A program made the position numbers and the translations under genes. This document shows, in pieces, positions 47,560-61,900 of a stretch of 64,000 nucleotides of DNA. A model generated the notes under the pieces. That model had not been told where the DNA came from. It made no database searches and saw only the letters and a list, made by a program, of their open reading frames with translations. The stretch lies in NCBI GenBank assembly GCA_024803745.1, contig JANJXV010000195.1, forward strand, positions 1,488,001-1,552,000, written 5' to 3'. How positions within the stretch are numbered: position 1 is the stretch's first letter; each line of letters starts with the position of its first letter. Source of the stretch: Megascapheus bottae. Taxonomy: Eukaryota; Chordata; Mammalia; Rodentia; Geomyidae.

Positions 47560-50500
47560 GGAGGTGTGTGAAGTCATAGAATGGAGGTGTGTGAAGTCAT
47601 AGAATGGAGTTGTGTGAATACAGAATGGAGGTGTGTGAAGTCACAGAATGGAGGTTTGTGAAGTCACAGAATGGACGTGTGTGTAGTCAGAATACAGGTG
47701 TGTGAAGTCATAGAATAGAGGTGTGTGAAGTCACAGAATGAAGGTGTGTGAAGTCACAGACTGGAGGTGTGTGAAGTCACAGAATGGAGGTGTGTGAAGT
47801 CACAGAAGGGAGATGTGTGAAGTCATAGAATGGATGTGGGTGAAGTCACAGAATGGAGGTGTGTGAAGTCAGAATGGAGGTGTGTGAAGTCAGAAAATGG
47901 AGGTGTGTGAAGTCATAGAATGGACGTGTGTGAAGTCAGAATGGAGGTGTGTGCAGGCACAGAAAGGAGGTGAGTGAAGTCACTGAATGGAGGTGTGTAA
48001 AGTCATAGAACGGAAGTTTGTGAAGTCAGACAATGGAGGTGTGTGAAGTCACAGAATGTAGGTGACTGAAGTCACAGAATGTAGGTGACTGAAGTCACAG
48101 AATGGAGGTGTGTGAAGTCATAGAATGGAGGTGTGTGAAGTCAAAATGGGTTGTGTAAAGTCACAGAATGGAGGTGTGTGAAGTCACAGAATGGAGGTTT
48201 GTGAAGTCACAGAATGGAGGTGTGTGAAGTCAAGGAATGCAGGTGTGTGAAGTCATAGAATGGAGGTGTGAGAAATCAAAATGGGTTGTGTAAAGTCACA
48301 GAATGGAGGTGTGTGAATTCATAGAATGGAGGTGTGTGAAGTCATAGAATGGAGGTTTGTGAAGTCACAGAATTAGGTGTGTGATGTCACAGAATGTAGC
48401 TGTGTGAAGTCAGAGAAAGGAGATGTGTGAAGTCACAGAATGGAGATGTGTGAAGTCACAGAATGGAGGTGTGTGAAGACACAGAATGGAGGTGTGTGAA
48501 GTCACAGAATGGAGGTGTGTGAAGTCATATAATGGAGGTGTGTGTAGTCAGGATGGAGGTGTGTGAAGACAGAGTGGGGGTGTGTGAATTCATAGAATGG
48601 AGGTGTGTGAAGTCATAGAATGGAGGTGTGTGAAGTCATAGAATGGAGGTGTGTGGATTCACAGAATGGAGGTGTGTGAAGTCAGAATGGAGGTGTGTAA
48701 AGTCAGAATGGAAGTGCGTGAAGTCATAGAATGGAGGTGTGTGAAATCACAAAATGGAGGTTGTGAAGTCATAGAAGGGAGGTGTGTCAATTCAGAGAAC
48801 GGAGGTGTGTGAAGTCAGAATGGAGGTGTGTGAAGTCAGAATGGAGGAGTGTGAAGTCAAGGATTGGAGTTGTGTAAAGTCACAGAATGGAGGTGTGTGA
48901 AGTCATAGAACGGAGGTGTGTGAAGTCACAGATTGGAGGTGTGTGAAGTCAGAGAACGGAGTTGTGTGAAGTCGTAGAATGGAGGTGTGTGAAGTGATAG
49001 AATTGAGGTGTGGGAAGTCAGAATGAAGGTGTGTAAAGTCAGAATGGAAGTGCGTGAAGTCATAGAATGGAGGTGTGTGAAATCACAGAATGGAGGTGTG
49101 TGAAATCATAGCATGGAGGTGTGTGAAGTCACAAAATTGAGGTGTGTGAAGTCATAGAATGGAGGTGTGTGCTGTAAGAATGGAGGTGTGTGAAGTCAGA
49201 ATGGAGGTGTTTGAAGTCACAGAATGGAGCTGTGTGAAGTCATAGAACGGACTTGTGTGAGGTCATAGAATGGAGGTGAGTGAAGTCACAGAATGGAGGT
49301 GTGTCAAGTCAGAGAATGGAGGTGTGAGAAGACATAGAATGGAGTTGTGTGAAGTCACAATGGAGGTGTGTGAAGTCATAGAATGGAGGTGTGTGAAGTC
49401 AGAATGGAGGTGTGTGAAGTCATAGAATGGAGGTGTGAGAAGTCATAGAATGGAGGTGTGTGAAATCATAGAATGGAGGTGTGTGAAGTCACAAAATGGA
49501 GGTTTGTGAAGTCACAGAATGGAGGTTTGTGAAGTCATAGAATGGAGGTGTGTGCAGAGAGAATGGAGGTGTGTGAAGTCACAGAATGGAGATGTATGAT
49601 GTCCCACAATGGAGGTGTGTGAAATCACAGAATGCAAGTGTGTGAAGTCGGAATGGAGGTGTGTGAAATCATAGAATGGAAGTGTGTGAAGTCAGAATGG
49701 AGGTGTGTGAAGTCATGGAATGGTGTGTATGAAGTCACAGAATGGAGGTGTGTGCAGTCATATAATGGAGGTGTGTGTAGTCAGAACGGAGGTGTGTGAA
49801 GACAGAGTGCGGTTTTGTGAAGTCATATAATGGAGGTGTGTGTAGTCAGAATGGAGGTGTGTGAAGACAGAGTGCGGGTGTGTGAAGTCATAGAATGGAG
49901 GTATGTGAATTGATAGAATGGAGGTGTGTGGATTCACAGAATAGAGGTGTGTGAAGTCATAGAATGAAGTTTTGTGAAGTCACAGAATGGAGGTGTGTGA
50001 AGTCATAGAATGGAGGTGTGTCAAGTCAGAGATCGGAGGTGTTTGAAGTCAGAATGGAGGTGTGTGAAGTTTTAGATTGGAGTTGTGTGAAGTCACAGAA
50101 TAGAGGTGTGTGAAGTCATAGAATGGAGGTGTGTGAAGTCACAGATTGGAGGTGTGAATTTAGAGAACGGATGTGTGTGAAGTCACAGAATGGAGGTGTG
50201 CTAAGTCATAGAATTGAGGTGTGTGAAGTCAGAATGGAGGTGTGTGAAGTCATGGAATGTTGTGTATGAAGTCACAGATTGGAGGTGTTTGAAGTCACAG
50301 AATGGAGGTGTGTGAAGTCATAGAATGGAGGTGTGTGAAGTCACAGAATGGAGGTGTGTGAAGCCAGAATGGAAGTGTGTGAAGTCAGAATGGATGTGTG
50401 TGAATTCAGAGGATGGATGTTTGTGAAGTAAGAATGGAGGTTTGTGAAATCATAGAATGGAGGTGTGTGAAGTCACAGAATGGAGGTGTGTGAAGTCATA

Positions 50501-50774
50501 GAATGGAGGTGTGTCAAGTCATAGAATGGAGGTGTGTGAAATCATAGAATGGAGTTGTGTGAATTGATAGAATGGAGGTGTGTGAAGTCACAGAATGGAC
50601 GTGTGTGAAGCCAGAATGGATGTGTGTGAATTCAGAGGATGGATGTTTGTGAAGTAAGAATGGAGGTTTGTGAAGTTATAGAATGGAGGTGGGTGAAGTC
50701 ACAGAATGGAGGTGTGTGAAGTCAGAATGGAGGTGTGTGAAATCATAGAATGGAGGTGTGTTAAGTCACAGAAT
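47560..50774 (+). repeat. 3.2-kb higher-order repeat, copy A1
   Basis: This is the first of two full, closely similar units with a period of 3,215 bp, measured by the rare GAATACAGG variant at 47,691 and 50,906. It includes markers such as GGTGACTGAAG (twice), TCAAAATGGGTTGTG, GTGTGCTGTAAG and GGAATGTTGTGTATG. Confidence 0.85.
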
Positions 50775-53700
50775 GGAGGTGTGTGAAGTCATAGAATGGA
50801 GGTGTGTGAAGTCATAGAATGGAGGTGTGTGAATACAGAATGGAGGTGTGTGAAGTCACAGAATGGAGGTTTGTGAAGTCACAGAATGGACGTGTGTGTA
50901 GTCAGAATACAGGTGTGTGAAGTCATAGAATAGAGGTGTGTGAAGTCACAGAATGGAGGTGTGTGAAGTCACAGACTGGAGGTGTGTGAAGTCACAGACT
51001 GGAGGTGTGTGAAGTCACAGAAGGGAGATGTGTGAAGTCATAGAATGGATGTGGGTGAAGTCACAGAATGGAGGTGTGTGAAGTCAGAATGGAGGTGTGT
51101 GAAGTCAGAAAATGGAGGTGTGTGAAGTCATAGAATGGACGTGTGTGAAGTCAGAATGGAGGTGTGTGCAGGTACAGAAAGGAGGTGAGTGAAGTCACTG
51201 AATGGAGGTGTGTAAAGTCATAGAACGGAAGTTTGTGAAGTCAGACAATGGAGGTGTGTGAAGTCACAGAATGTAGGTGACTGAAGTCACAGAATGTAGG
51301 TGACTGAAGTCACAGAATGGAGGTGTGTGAAGTCATAGAATGGAGGTGTGTGAAGTCAAAATGGGTTGTGTAAAGTCACAGAATGGAGGTGTGTAAAGTC
51401 ACAGAATGGAGGTTTGTGAAGTCACAGAATGGAGGTGTGTGAAGTCACAGAATGCAGGTGTGTGAAGTCATAGAATGGAGGTGTGAGAAATCAAAATGGG
51501 TTGTGTAAAGTCACAGAATGGAGGTGTGTGAATTCATAGAATGGAGGTGTGTGAAGTCATAGAATGGAGGTTTGTGAAGTCACAGAATTAGGTGTGTGAT
51601 GTCACAGAATGTAGCTGTGTGAAGTCAGAGAAAGGAGATGTGTGAAGTCACAGAATGGAGATGTGTGAAGTCACAGAATGGAGGTGTGTGAAGACACAGA
51701 ATGGAGGTGTGTGAAGTCACAGAATGGAGGTGTGTGAAGTCATATAATGGAGGTGTGTGTAGTCAGGATGGAGGTGTGTGAAGACAGAGTGGGGGTGTGT
51801 CAATTCATAGAATGGAGGTGTGTGAAGTCATAGAATGGAGGTGTGTGAAGTCATAGAATGGAGGTGTGTGGATTCACAGAATGGAGGTGTGTGAAGTCAG
51901 AATGGAGGTGTGTAAAGTCAGAATGGAAGTGCGTGAAGTCATAGAATGGAGGTGTGTGAAATCACAAAATGGAGGTTGTGAAGTCATAGAAGGGAGGTGT
52001 GTCAATTCAGAGAACGGAGGTGTGTGAAGTCAGAATGGAGGTGTGTGAAGTCAGAATGGAGGAGTGTGAAGTCAAAGATTGGAGTTGTGTAAAGTCACAG
52101 AATGGAGGTGTGTGAAGTCATAGAACGGAGGTGTGTGAAGTCACAGATTGGAGGTGTGTGAAGTCAGAGAACGGAGTTGTGTGAAGTCGTAGAATGGAGG
52201 TGTGTGAAGTGATAGAATTGAGGTGTGGGAAGTCAGAATGAAGGTGTGTAAAGTCAGAATGGAAGTGCGTGAAGTCATAGAATGGAGGTGTGTGAAATCA
52301 CAGAATGGAGGTGTGTGAAATCATAGCATGGAGGTGTGTGAAGTCACAAAATTGAGGTGTGTGAAGTCATAGAATGGAGGTGTGTGCTGTAAGAATGGAG
52401 GTGTGTGAAGTCAGAATGGAGGTGTTTGAAGTCACAGAATGGAGCTGTGTGAAGTCATAGAACGGACTTGTGTGAGGTCATAGAATGGAGGTGAGTGAAG
52501 TCACAGAATGGAGGTGTGTCAAGTCAGAGAATGGAGGTGTGAGAAGACATAGAATGGAGTTGTGTGAAGTCACAATGGAGGTGTGTGAAGTCATAGAATG
52601 GAGGTGTGTGAAGTCAGAATGGAGGTGTGTGAAGTCATAGAATGGAGGTGTGAGAAGTCATAGAATGGAGGTGTGTGAAATCATAGAATGGAGGTGTGTG
52701 AAGTCACAAAATGGAGGTGTGTGAAGTCACAGAATGGAGGTTTGTGAAGTCATAGAATGGAGGTGTGTGGAGAGAGAATGGAGGTGTGTGAAGTCACAGA
52801 ATGGAGATGTATGATGTCCCACAATGGAGGTGTGTGAAATCACAGAATGCAAGTGTGTGAAGTCGGAATGGAGGTGTGTGAAATCATAGAATGGAAGTGT
52901 GTGAAGTCAGAATGGAGGTGTGTGAAGTCATGGAATGGTGTGTATTAAGTCACAGAATGGAGGTGTTTGAAGTCACAGAATGGAGGTGTGTGCAGTCATA
53001 TAATGGAGGTGTGTGTAGTCAGAATGGAGGTGTGTGAAGACAGAGTGCGGTTTTGTGAAGTCATATAATGGAGGTGTGTGTAGTCAGAATGGAGGTGTGT
53101 GAAGACAGAGTGCGGGTGTGTGAAGTCATAGAATGGAGGTATGTGAATTGATAGAATGGAGGTGTGTGGATTCACAGAATAGAGGTGTGTGAAGTCATAG
53201 AATGAAGTTTTGTGAAGTCACAGAATGGAGGTGTGTGAAGTCATAGAATGGAGGTGTGTCAAGTCAGAGATCGGAGGTGTTTGAAGTCAGAATGGAGGTG
53301 TGTGAAGTTTTAGATTGGAGTTGTGTGAAGTCACAGAATAGAGGTGTGTGAAGTCATAGAATGGAGGTGTGTGAAGTCACAGATTGGAGGTGTGAATTTA
53401 GAGAACGGATGTGTGTGAAGTCACAGAATGGAGGTGTGCTAAGTCATAGAATTGAGGTGTGTGAAGTCAGAATGGAGGTGTGTGAAGTCATGGAATGTTG
53501 TGTATGAAGTCACAGATTGGAGGTGTTTGAAGTCACAGAATGGAGGTGTGTGAAGTCATAGAATGGAGGTGTGTGAAGTCACAGAATGGAGGTGTGTGAA
53601 GCCAGAATGGAAGTGTGTGAAGTCAGAATGGATGTGTGTGAATTCAGAGGATGGATGTTTGTGAAGTAAGAATGGAGGTTTGTGAAATCATAGAATGGAG

Positions 53701-54012
53701 GTGTGTGAAGTCACAGAATGGAGGTGTGTGAAGTCATAGAATGGAGGTGTGTCAAGTCATAGAATGGAGGTGTGTGAAATCATAGAATGGAGTTGTGTGA
53801 ATTGATAGAATGGAGGTGTGTGAAGTCACAGAATGGACGTGTGTGAAGCCAGAATGGATGTGTGTGAATTCAGAGGATGGATGTTTGTGAAGTAAGAATG
53901 GAGGTTTGTGAAGTTATAGAATGGAGGTGGGTGAAGTCACAGAATGGAGGTGTGTGAAGTCAGAATGGAGGTGTGTGAAATCATAGAATGGAGGTGTGTT
54001 AAGTCACAGAAT
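50775..54012 (+). repeat. 3.2-kb higher-order repeat, copy A2
   Basis: This is the second unit, followed by the next GAATACAGG at 54,144, giving a period of 3,238 bp. It is 23 bp longer than A1 because one extra monomer (GGTGTTTGAAGTCAC) is present near 52,955. Scattered single-base differences from A1 include GTGTATTAAG against GTGTATGAAG. Confidence 0.85.
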
Positions 54013-57000
54013 GGAGGTGTGTGAAGTCATAGAATGGAGGTGTGTGAAGTCATAGAATGGAGGTGTGTGAATACAGAATGGAGGTGTGTGAAGTCACAGA
54101 ATGGAGGTTTGTGAAGTCACAGAATGGACGTGTGTGTAGTCAGAATACAGGTGTGTGAAGTCATAGAATAGAGGTGTGTGAAGTCACAGAATGGAGGTGT
54201 GTGAAGTCACAGACTGGAGGTGTGTGAAGTCACAGAATGGAGGTGTGTGAAGTCACAGAAGGGAGATGTGTGAAGTCATAGAATGGATGTGGGTGAAGTC
54301 ACAGAATGGAGGTGTGTGAAGTCAGAATGGAGGTGTGTGAAGTCAGAAAATGGAGGTGTGTGAAGTCATAGAATGGACGTGTGTGAAGTCAGAATGGAGG
54401 TGTGTGCAGGTATAGAAAGGAGGTGAGTGAAGTCACTGAATGGAGGTGTGTAAAGTCATAGAACGGAAGTTTGTGAAGTCAGACAATGGAGGTGTGTGAA
54501 GTCACAGAATGTAGGTGACTGAAGTCACAGAATGTAGGTGACTGAAGTCACAGAATGGAGGTGTGTGAAGTCATAGAATGGAGGTGTGTGAAGTCAAAAT
54601 GGGTTGTGTAAAGTCATAGAATGGAGGTGTGTAAAGTCACAGAATGGAGGTTTGTGAAGTCACAGAATGGAGGTGTGTGAAGTCACAGAATGCAGGTGTG
54701 TGAAGTCATAGAATGGAGGTGTGAGAAATCAAAATGGGTTGTGTAAAGTCACAGAATGGAGGTGTGTGAATTCATAGAATGGAGGTGTGTGAAGTCATAG
54801 AATGGAGGTTTGTGAAGTCACAGAATTAGGTGTGTGATGTCACAGAATGTAGCTGTGTGAATCAGAGAAAGGAGATGTGTGAAGTCACAAAATGGAGATG
54901 TGTGAAGTCACAGAATGGAGGTGTGTGAAGACACAGAATGGAGGTGTGTGAAGTCACAGAATGGAGGTGTGTGAAGTCATATAATGGAGGTGTGTGTAGT
55001 CAGGATGGAGGTGTGTGAAGACAGAGTGGGGGTGTGTGAATTCATAGAATGGAGGTGTGTGAAGTCATAGAATGGAGGTGTGTGAAGTCATAGAATGGAG
55101 GTGTGTGGATTCACAGAATGGAGGTGTGTGAAGTCAGAATGGAGGTGTGTAAAGTCAGAATGGAAGTGCGTGAAGTCATAGAATGGAGGTGTGTGAAATC
55201 ACAAAATGGAGGTTGTGAAGTCATAGAATGGAGGTGTGTCAATTCAGAGAACGGAGGTGTGTGAAGTCAGAATGGAGGTGTGTGAAGTCAGAATGGAGGA
55301 GTGTGAAGTCAAAGATTGGAGTTGTGTAAAGTCACAGAATGGAGGTGTGTGAAGTCATAGAACGGAGGTGTGTGAAGTCACAGATTGGAGGTGTGTGAAG
55401 TCAGAGAACGGAGTTGTGTGAAGTCGTAGAATGGAGGTGTGTGAAGTGATAGAATTGAGGTGTGGGAAGTCAGAATGAAGGTGTGTAAAGTCAGAATGGA
55501 AGTGCGTGAAGTCATAGAATGGAGGTGTGTGAAATCACAGAATGGAGGTGTGTGAAATCATAGCATGGAGGTGTGTGAAGTCACAAAATTGAGGTGTGTG
55601 AAGTCATAGAATGGAGGTGTGTGCTGTAAGAATGGAGGTGTGTGAAGTCAGAATGGAGGTGTTTGAAGTCACAGAATGGAGCTGTGTGAAGTCATAGAAC
55701 GGACTTGTGTGAGGTCATAGAATGGAGGTGAGTGAAGTCACAGAATGGAGGTGTGTCAAGTCAGAGAATGGAGGTGTGAGAAGACATAGAATGGAGTTGT
55801 GTGAAGTCAGAGAATGGAGGTGTGTGAAGTCATAGAATGGAGGTGTGTGAAGTGATAGAATGGAGGTGTGTGGATTCACAGAATAGAGGTGTGTGAAGTC
55901 ATAGAATGAAGGTTTGTGAAGTCACAGAATGGAGGTGTGTGAAGTCATAGAATGGAGGTGTGTCAAGTCAGAGATCGGAGGTGTTTGAAGTCAGAATGGA
56001 GGTGTGGGAAGTTTTAGATTGGAGTTGTGTGAAGTCACAGAATGCAGGTGTGTGAAGTCATAGAATGGAGGTGTGTGAAGTCAAAATTGGTTGTGTAAAG
56101 TCACAGAATGGAGGTGTGAGAAGTTACAGAATGGAGGTGTGTGAAGTCAAAATGGAGTTGTGTGATGTCAGAGAATGGAGGTAAGTGAAGTCACAGAATG
56201 GAGGTGTGTGAAGTCACAGAATGGAGGTGTGTGATGTCACAGAATGGAGGTTTGTGAAGTCACAGAATGGGGGTGTGTGAATTTATAGAATGGAGGTGTG
56301 TGAAGTCATAGAATTGAGGTTTATGAAGTCACAGAATGGAGGTGTGTGATGTCACAGAATGTAGCTGTGTGAAGTCAGAGAAAGGAGGTTTGTGAAGTCA
56401 CAGAATAGAGATGTGTGAAGTCACAGAATGGAGGTGTGTGAAGACACAGAATGGAGGTGTGTGATGTCACAGAATGGAGGTGTGTGAAGTCAAAATGGAG
56501 GTGTCAGATGTCACAATGGAGGAGTGTGAAGTCACAGAATGGAGGTGTGTGAAGTCATATAATGGAGGTGTGTGTAGTCAGGATGGAGGTGTGTGAAGTC
56601 AGAATGGAGGTGTGTAAAGTCAGAATGGAAGTGCGTGAAGTCAGAGAATGGAGGTGTGTGAAGTCACAGAATGGAGGTTTGTGAAGTCACAGAATGGAGG
56701 TGTGTGAAGTCATAGAATGGAGGTGTGTGGATTCACAGAATGGAGGTGTGTGAAGTCAGAATGGAGGTGTGTAAAGTCAGAATGGAAGTGCGTGAAGTCA
56801 TAGAATGGAGGTGTGTGAAATCACAAAATGGAGGTTGTGAAGTCATAGAATGGAGGTGTGTCAAGTCAGAGAATGGAATTGTGTGAAGTCAGAATGGAGG
56901 TGTGTGAAGACAGAATGGAGGAGTGTGAAGTCATAGATTGGAGCTGTGTGAAGTCACAGAATGGAGGTGTGTGAAGTCATAGAAAGGAGGTGTGTGAAGG

Positions 57001-58983
57001 CATAGAATTGGGCGTGTGAAGTCAGATAGAAGGTGTGTAAAGTCAGAATGGAGGTGCGTGAAGTCATAGAATGGAGGTGTGTGAAATCACAGAATGGAGG
57101 TGTGAGAAATCACAGAAGGGAGCTGTGTGAAGTCATAGAATGGAGGTGTGTGAGGTCATAGAATAGAGGTGTGTGAAGTCATAGAATGAAGGTTTGTGAT
57201 GTCACACAATGGAGGTGTATGAAGTCATAGAATGGAGGTGTATGAAGTCATAGAATGAACGTGTGTGAACTCATAGAATGCAGGTCTGTGAAGTCATAGA
57301 ATAGAGGTGTGTGAAGTCAGAATGGAGGTGTGCAAATTCATAGAATGGAGGTGTGAGAAGTCATAGAATGGAGGTGTGTGAAATCATAGAATGGAGGTGT
57401 GTTAAGTCACAGAATGGAGGTGTGTGAAGTCATAGAATGGAGGTGTGTGATGTCATAGAATGGAGGTGTGTGAAATCATAGAATGGAGGTGTGTTAAGTC
57501 ACAGAATGGAGGTGTGTGAAGTCGGAATGGAGGTGTGTAAAGTCAGAATGGAAGTGCGTGAAGTCAGAGAATGGAGGTGTGTGAAGTCACAGAATGGAGG
57601 TTTGTGAAGTCACAGAATGGAGGTGTGTGAATTCACAGAATGGATGTATGTGAAGACACAGAATGGAGGTTTGTGAAGTCACAGAATGGACGTGTGTGTA
57701 GTCAGAATAGAGGTGTGTGAAGTCATAGAATAGAGGTGTGTGAAGTCACAGACTGGAGTTGTGTGAAGTCAGAATGGAGGTGTGTGAAGTCACAGAATGG
57801 AGGTGTGTGAAGTCACAGAATCGAGGTGTGTGAAGTCACAGAGGGGAGGTATGTGAAGTCATAGAATGGATGTGGGTGAAGTCACAGAATGGAGGTGTGT
57901 GAAGTCAGAATGGAGGTGTGTGAAGTCAGAGAATGGAAGTGTGTGAAGTCAGAATGGATGTGTGTGAAGGCAGAATAGAGGTGTGTGAAGTCACAGAATG
58001 GAGGCTTTTGAAATCACTGAATGGAGGTGTGTGAAGACACAGAATGGAGTTTTGTGAAGTCACAGAATGGACGTGTGTGTAGTCAGAATAGAGGTGTGTG
58101 AAGTCATAGAATAGAGGTGTGTGAAGTCACAGACTGGAGTTGTGTGAAGTCAGAATGGAGGTGTGTGAAGTCACAGAATGGAGGTGTGTGAAGTCACAGA
58201 ATCGAGGTGTGTGAAGTCACAGAGGGGAGGTATGTGAAGTCATAGAATGGATGTGGGTGAAGTCACAGAATGGAGGTGTGTGAAGTCAGAATGGAGGTGT
58301 GTGAAGTCAGAGAATGGAAGTGTGTGAAGTCAGAATGGATGTGTGTGAAGGCAGAATAGAGGTGTGTGAAGTCACAGAATGGAGGCTTTTGAAATCACTG
58401 AATGGAGGTGTGTGAAGACACAGAATGGAGGTGTGTGAAGTCACAGAATGGAGGTGTGTGAAGTCAAAATGGAGGTGTCGGATGTCACAATGGAGGAGTG
58501 TGAAGTCACAGAATGGAGGTGAGTGAAGTCATATAATGGAGGTGTGTGTAGTCAGGATGGAGGTGTGTGAAGACAGAGTGGGGGTGTGTGAATTCATAGA
58601 ATGGAGGTGTGTGAAGTCATAGAATGGAAGTGTGTGAAGTCATAGAATGGAGGTGTGTGGATTCACAGAATGGAGTTGTGTGAAGTCAGAAGGGAGGTGT
58701 GTAAAGTCAGAATGGAAGTGCGTGAAATCATAGAATGGAGGTGTGTGAAATCACAAAATGGAGGTTGTGAAGTCATAGAATGGAGGTGTGTCAAGTCAGA
58801 GAACGGAGGTGTGTGAAGTCAGATTGGAGGTGTGTGAAGACAGAATGGAGGAGTGTGAAGTCATAGATTGGAGTTGTGTGAAGTCACAGAATGGAGGTGT
58901 GTGAAATCATAGAAAGGAGGTGTGTGAAGTCATAGAATTGGGGCGTGTGAAGTCAGATAGAAGGTGTGTAAAGTCAGAATGGA
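54013..58983 (+). repeat. 5-kb composite higher-order repeat, copy 1
   Basis: The unit joins about 1.8 kb of the 3.2-kb A-type sequence to about 3.2 kb related to 44.8-47.4 kb; the change of type is near 55,810. From about 54,900 onward the next copy lies exactly 5,017 bp to the right. The checked markers (GAACGGACTTG, TCAAAATTGG, GAATGGAATTG, GATAGAAGG) all keep that offset. Confidence 0.85.
57660..58421 (+). repeat. 381-bp tandem duplication inside 5-kb copy 1
   Basis: Two adjacent units are marked by GTGTAGTCAGAATAGAGG (GTCAGAATA at 57,701 and 58,082), GAATCGAGG, GAGGGGAGG and GGCTTTTGAAATCACTG. The period is 381 bp. Confidence 0.8.
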
Positions 58984-61900
58984 GGTGTGCAAATTCATAG
59001 AATGGAGGTGTGAGAAGTCATAGAATGGAGGTGTGTGAAATCATAGAATGGAGTTGTGTTAAGTCACAGAATGAAGGTGTGTGAAGTCACAGAATGGAGG
59101 TGTGTGAAGTCATAGAATGGAGGTGTGTGAAATCATAGAATGGAGGTGTGTGAAGTCACAGAATGGAGGTGTGTGAAGTCATAGAATGGAGGTGTGTGAA
59201 GTCATAGAATGGAGGTGTGTGAATACAGAATGGAGGTGTGTGAAGTCACAGAATGGAGGTGTGTGAAGTCACAGACTGGAGGTGTGTGAAGTCACAGAAT
59301 GGAGGTGTGTGAAGTCACAGAAGGGAGATGTGTGAAGTCACAGAATGCATGTGGGTGAAGTCACAGAATGGAGATGTGTGAAGTCAGAATGGAGGTGTGT
59401 GAAGTCAGAAAATGGAGGTGTGTGAAGTCATAGAATGGACGTGTGTGATGTCAGAATGGAGGTGTGTGCAATCACAGAAAGGAGGTGAGTGAAGTCACTG
59501 AATGGAGGTGTGTAAAGTCATAGAACGGAAGTTTGTGAAGTCAGACAATGGAGGTGTGTGAAGTCACAGAATGTAGGTGACTGAAGTCACAGAATGTAGG
59601 TGACTGAAGTCACAGAATGGAGGTGTGTGAAGTCATAGAATGGAGGTGTGTGAAGTCAAAATGGGTTGTGTAAAGTCACAGAATGGAGGTGTGTGAAGTC
59701 ACAGAATGGAGGTTTGTGAAGTCACAGAATGGAGGTGTGTGAAGTCACAGAATGCAGGTGTGTGAAGTCATAGAATGGAGGTGTGTGAAATCAAAATGGG
59801 TTGTGTAAAGTCACAGAATGGAGGTGTGTGAATTCATAGAATGGAGGTGTGTGAAGTCATAGAATGGAGGTTTGTGAAGTCACAGAATTAGGTGGGTGAT
59901 GTCACAGAATGTAGCTGTGTGAAGTCAGAGAAAGGAGATGTGTGAAGTCACAGAATGGAGATGTGTGAAGTCAAAGAATGGAGGTGTGTGAAGTCATATA
60001 ATGGAGGTGTGTGTAGTTAGGATGGAGGTGTGTGAAGACAGAGTGGGGGTGTGTGAATTCATAGAATGGAGGTGTGTGAAGTCATAGAATGGAGGTGTGT
60101 GAAGTCATAGAATGGAGGTGTGTGGATTCACAGAATGGAGGTGTGTGAAGTCAGAATGGAGGTGTGTAAAGTCAGAATGGAAGTGCGTGAAGTCATAGAA
60201 TGGAGGTGTGTGAAATCACAAAATGGAGGTTGTGAAGTCATTGAATGGAGGTGTGTCAATTCAGAGAACGGAGGTGTGTGAAGTCAGAATGGAGGTGTGT
60301 GAAGTCAGAATGGAGGAGTGTGAAGTCAAAGATTGGAGTTGTGTAAAGTCACAGAATGGAGGTGTGTGAAGTCATGGAACGGAGGTGTGTGATGTCACAG
60401 ATTGGAGGTGTGTGAAGTCAGAGAACGGAGGTGTGTGAAGTCGTAGAATGGAGGTCTGTGAAGTGATAGAATTGAGGTGTGGGAAGTCAGAATGGAGGTG
60501 TGTAAAGTCAGAATGGAAGTGCGTGAAGTCATAGAATGGAGGTGTGTGAAATCACAGAATGGAGGTGTGTGAAATCGTAGCATGGTGGTGTGTGAAGTCA
60601 CAAAATTGAGGTGTGTGAAGTCATAGAATGGAGGTGTGTGCTGTAAGAATGGAGGTGTGTGAAGTCAGAATGGAGGTGTTTGAAGTCACAGAATGGAGCT
60701 GTGTGAAGTCATAGAACGGACTTGTGTGAGGTCATAGAATGGAGGTGAGTGAAGTCACAGAATGGAGGTGTGTCAAGTCAGAGAATGGAGGTGTGAGAAG
60801 ACATAGAATGGAGTTGTGTGAAGTCAGAGAATGGAGGTGTGTGAAGTCATAGAATGGAGGTGTGTGAAGTGATAGAATGGAGGTGTGTGGATTCACAGAA
60901 TAGAGGTGTGTGAAGTCATAGAATGAAGGTTTGTGAAGTCACAGAATGGAGGTGTGTGAAGTCATAGAATGGAGGTGTGTCAAGTCAGAGATCGGAGGTG
61001 TTTGAAGTCAGAATGGAGGTGTGGGAAGTTTTAGATTGGAGTTGTGTGAAGTCACAGAATGCAGGTGTGTGAAGTCATAGAATGGAGGTGTGTGAAGTCA
61101 AAATTGGTTGTGTAAAGTCACAGAATGGAGGTGTGAGAAGTTACAGAATGGAGGTGTGTGAAGTCAAAATGGAGTTGTGTGATGTCAGAGAATGGAGGTA
61201 AGTGAAGTCACAGAATGGAGGTGTGTGAAGTCACAGAATGGAGGTGTGTGATGTCACAGAATGGAGGTTTGTGAAGTCACAGAATGGGGGTGTGTGAATT
61301 TATAGAATGGAGGTGTGTGAAGTCATAGAATTGAGGTTTATGAAGTCACAGAATGGAGGTGTGTGATGTCACAGAATGTAGCTGTGTGAAGTCAGAGAAA
61401 GGAGGTTTGTGAAGTCACAGAATAGAGATGTGTGAAGTCACAGAATGGAGGTGTGTGAAGACACAGAATGGAGGTGTGTGATGTCACAGAATGGAGGTGT
61501 GTGAAGTCAAAATGGAGGTGTCAGATGTCACAATGGAGGAGTGTGAAGTCACAGAATGGAGGTGTGTGAAGTCATATAATGGAGGTGTGTGTAGTCAGGA
61601 TGGAGGTGTGTGAAGTCAGAATGGAGGTGTGTAAAGTCAGAATGGAAGTGCGTGAAGTCAGAGAATGGAGGTGTGTGAAGTCACAGAATGGAGGTTTGTG
61701 AAGTCACAGAATGGAGGTGTGTGAAGTCATAGAATGGAGGTGTGTGGATTCACAGAATGGAGGTGTGTGAAGTCAGAATGGAGGTGTGTAAAGTCAGAAT
61801 GGAAGTGCGTGAAGTCATAGAATGGAGGTGTGTGAAATCACAAAATGGAGGTTGTGAAGTCATAGAATGGAGGTGTGTCAAGTCAGAGAATGGAATTGTG

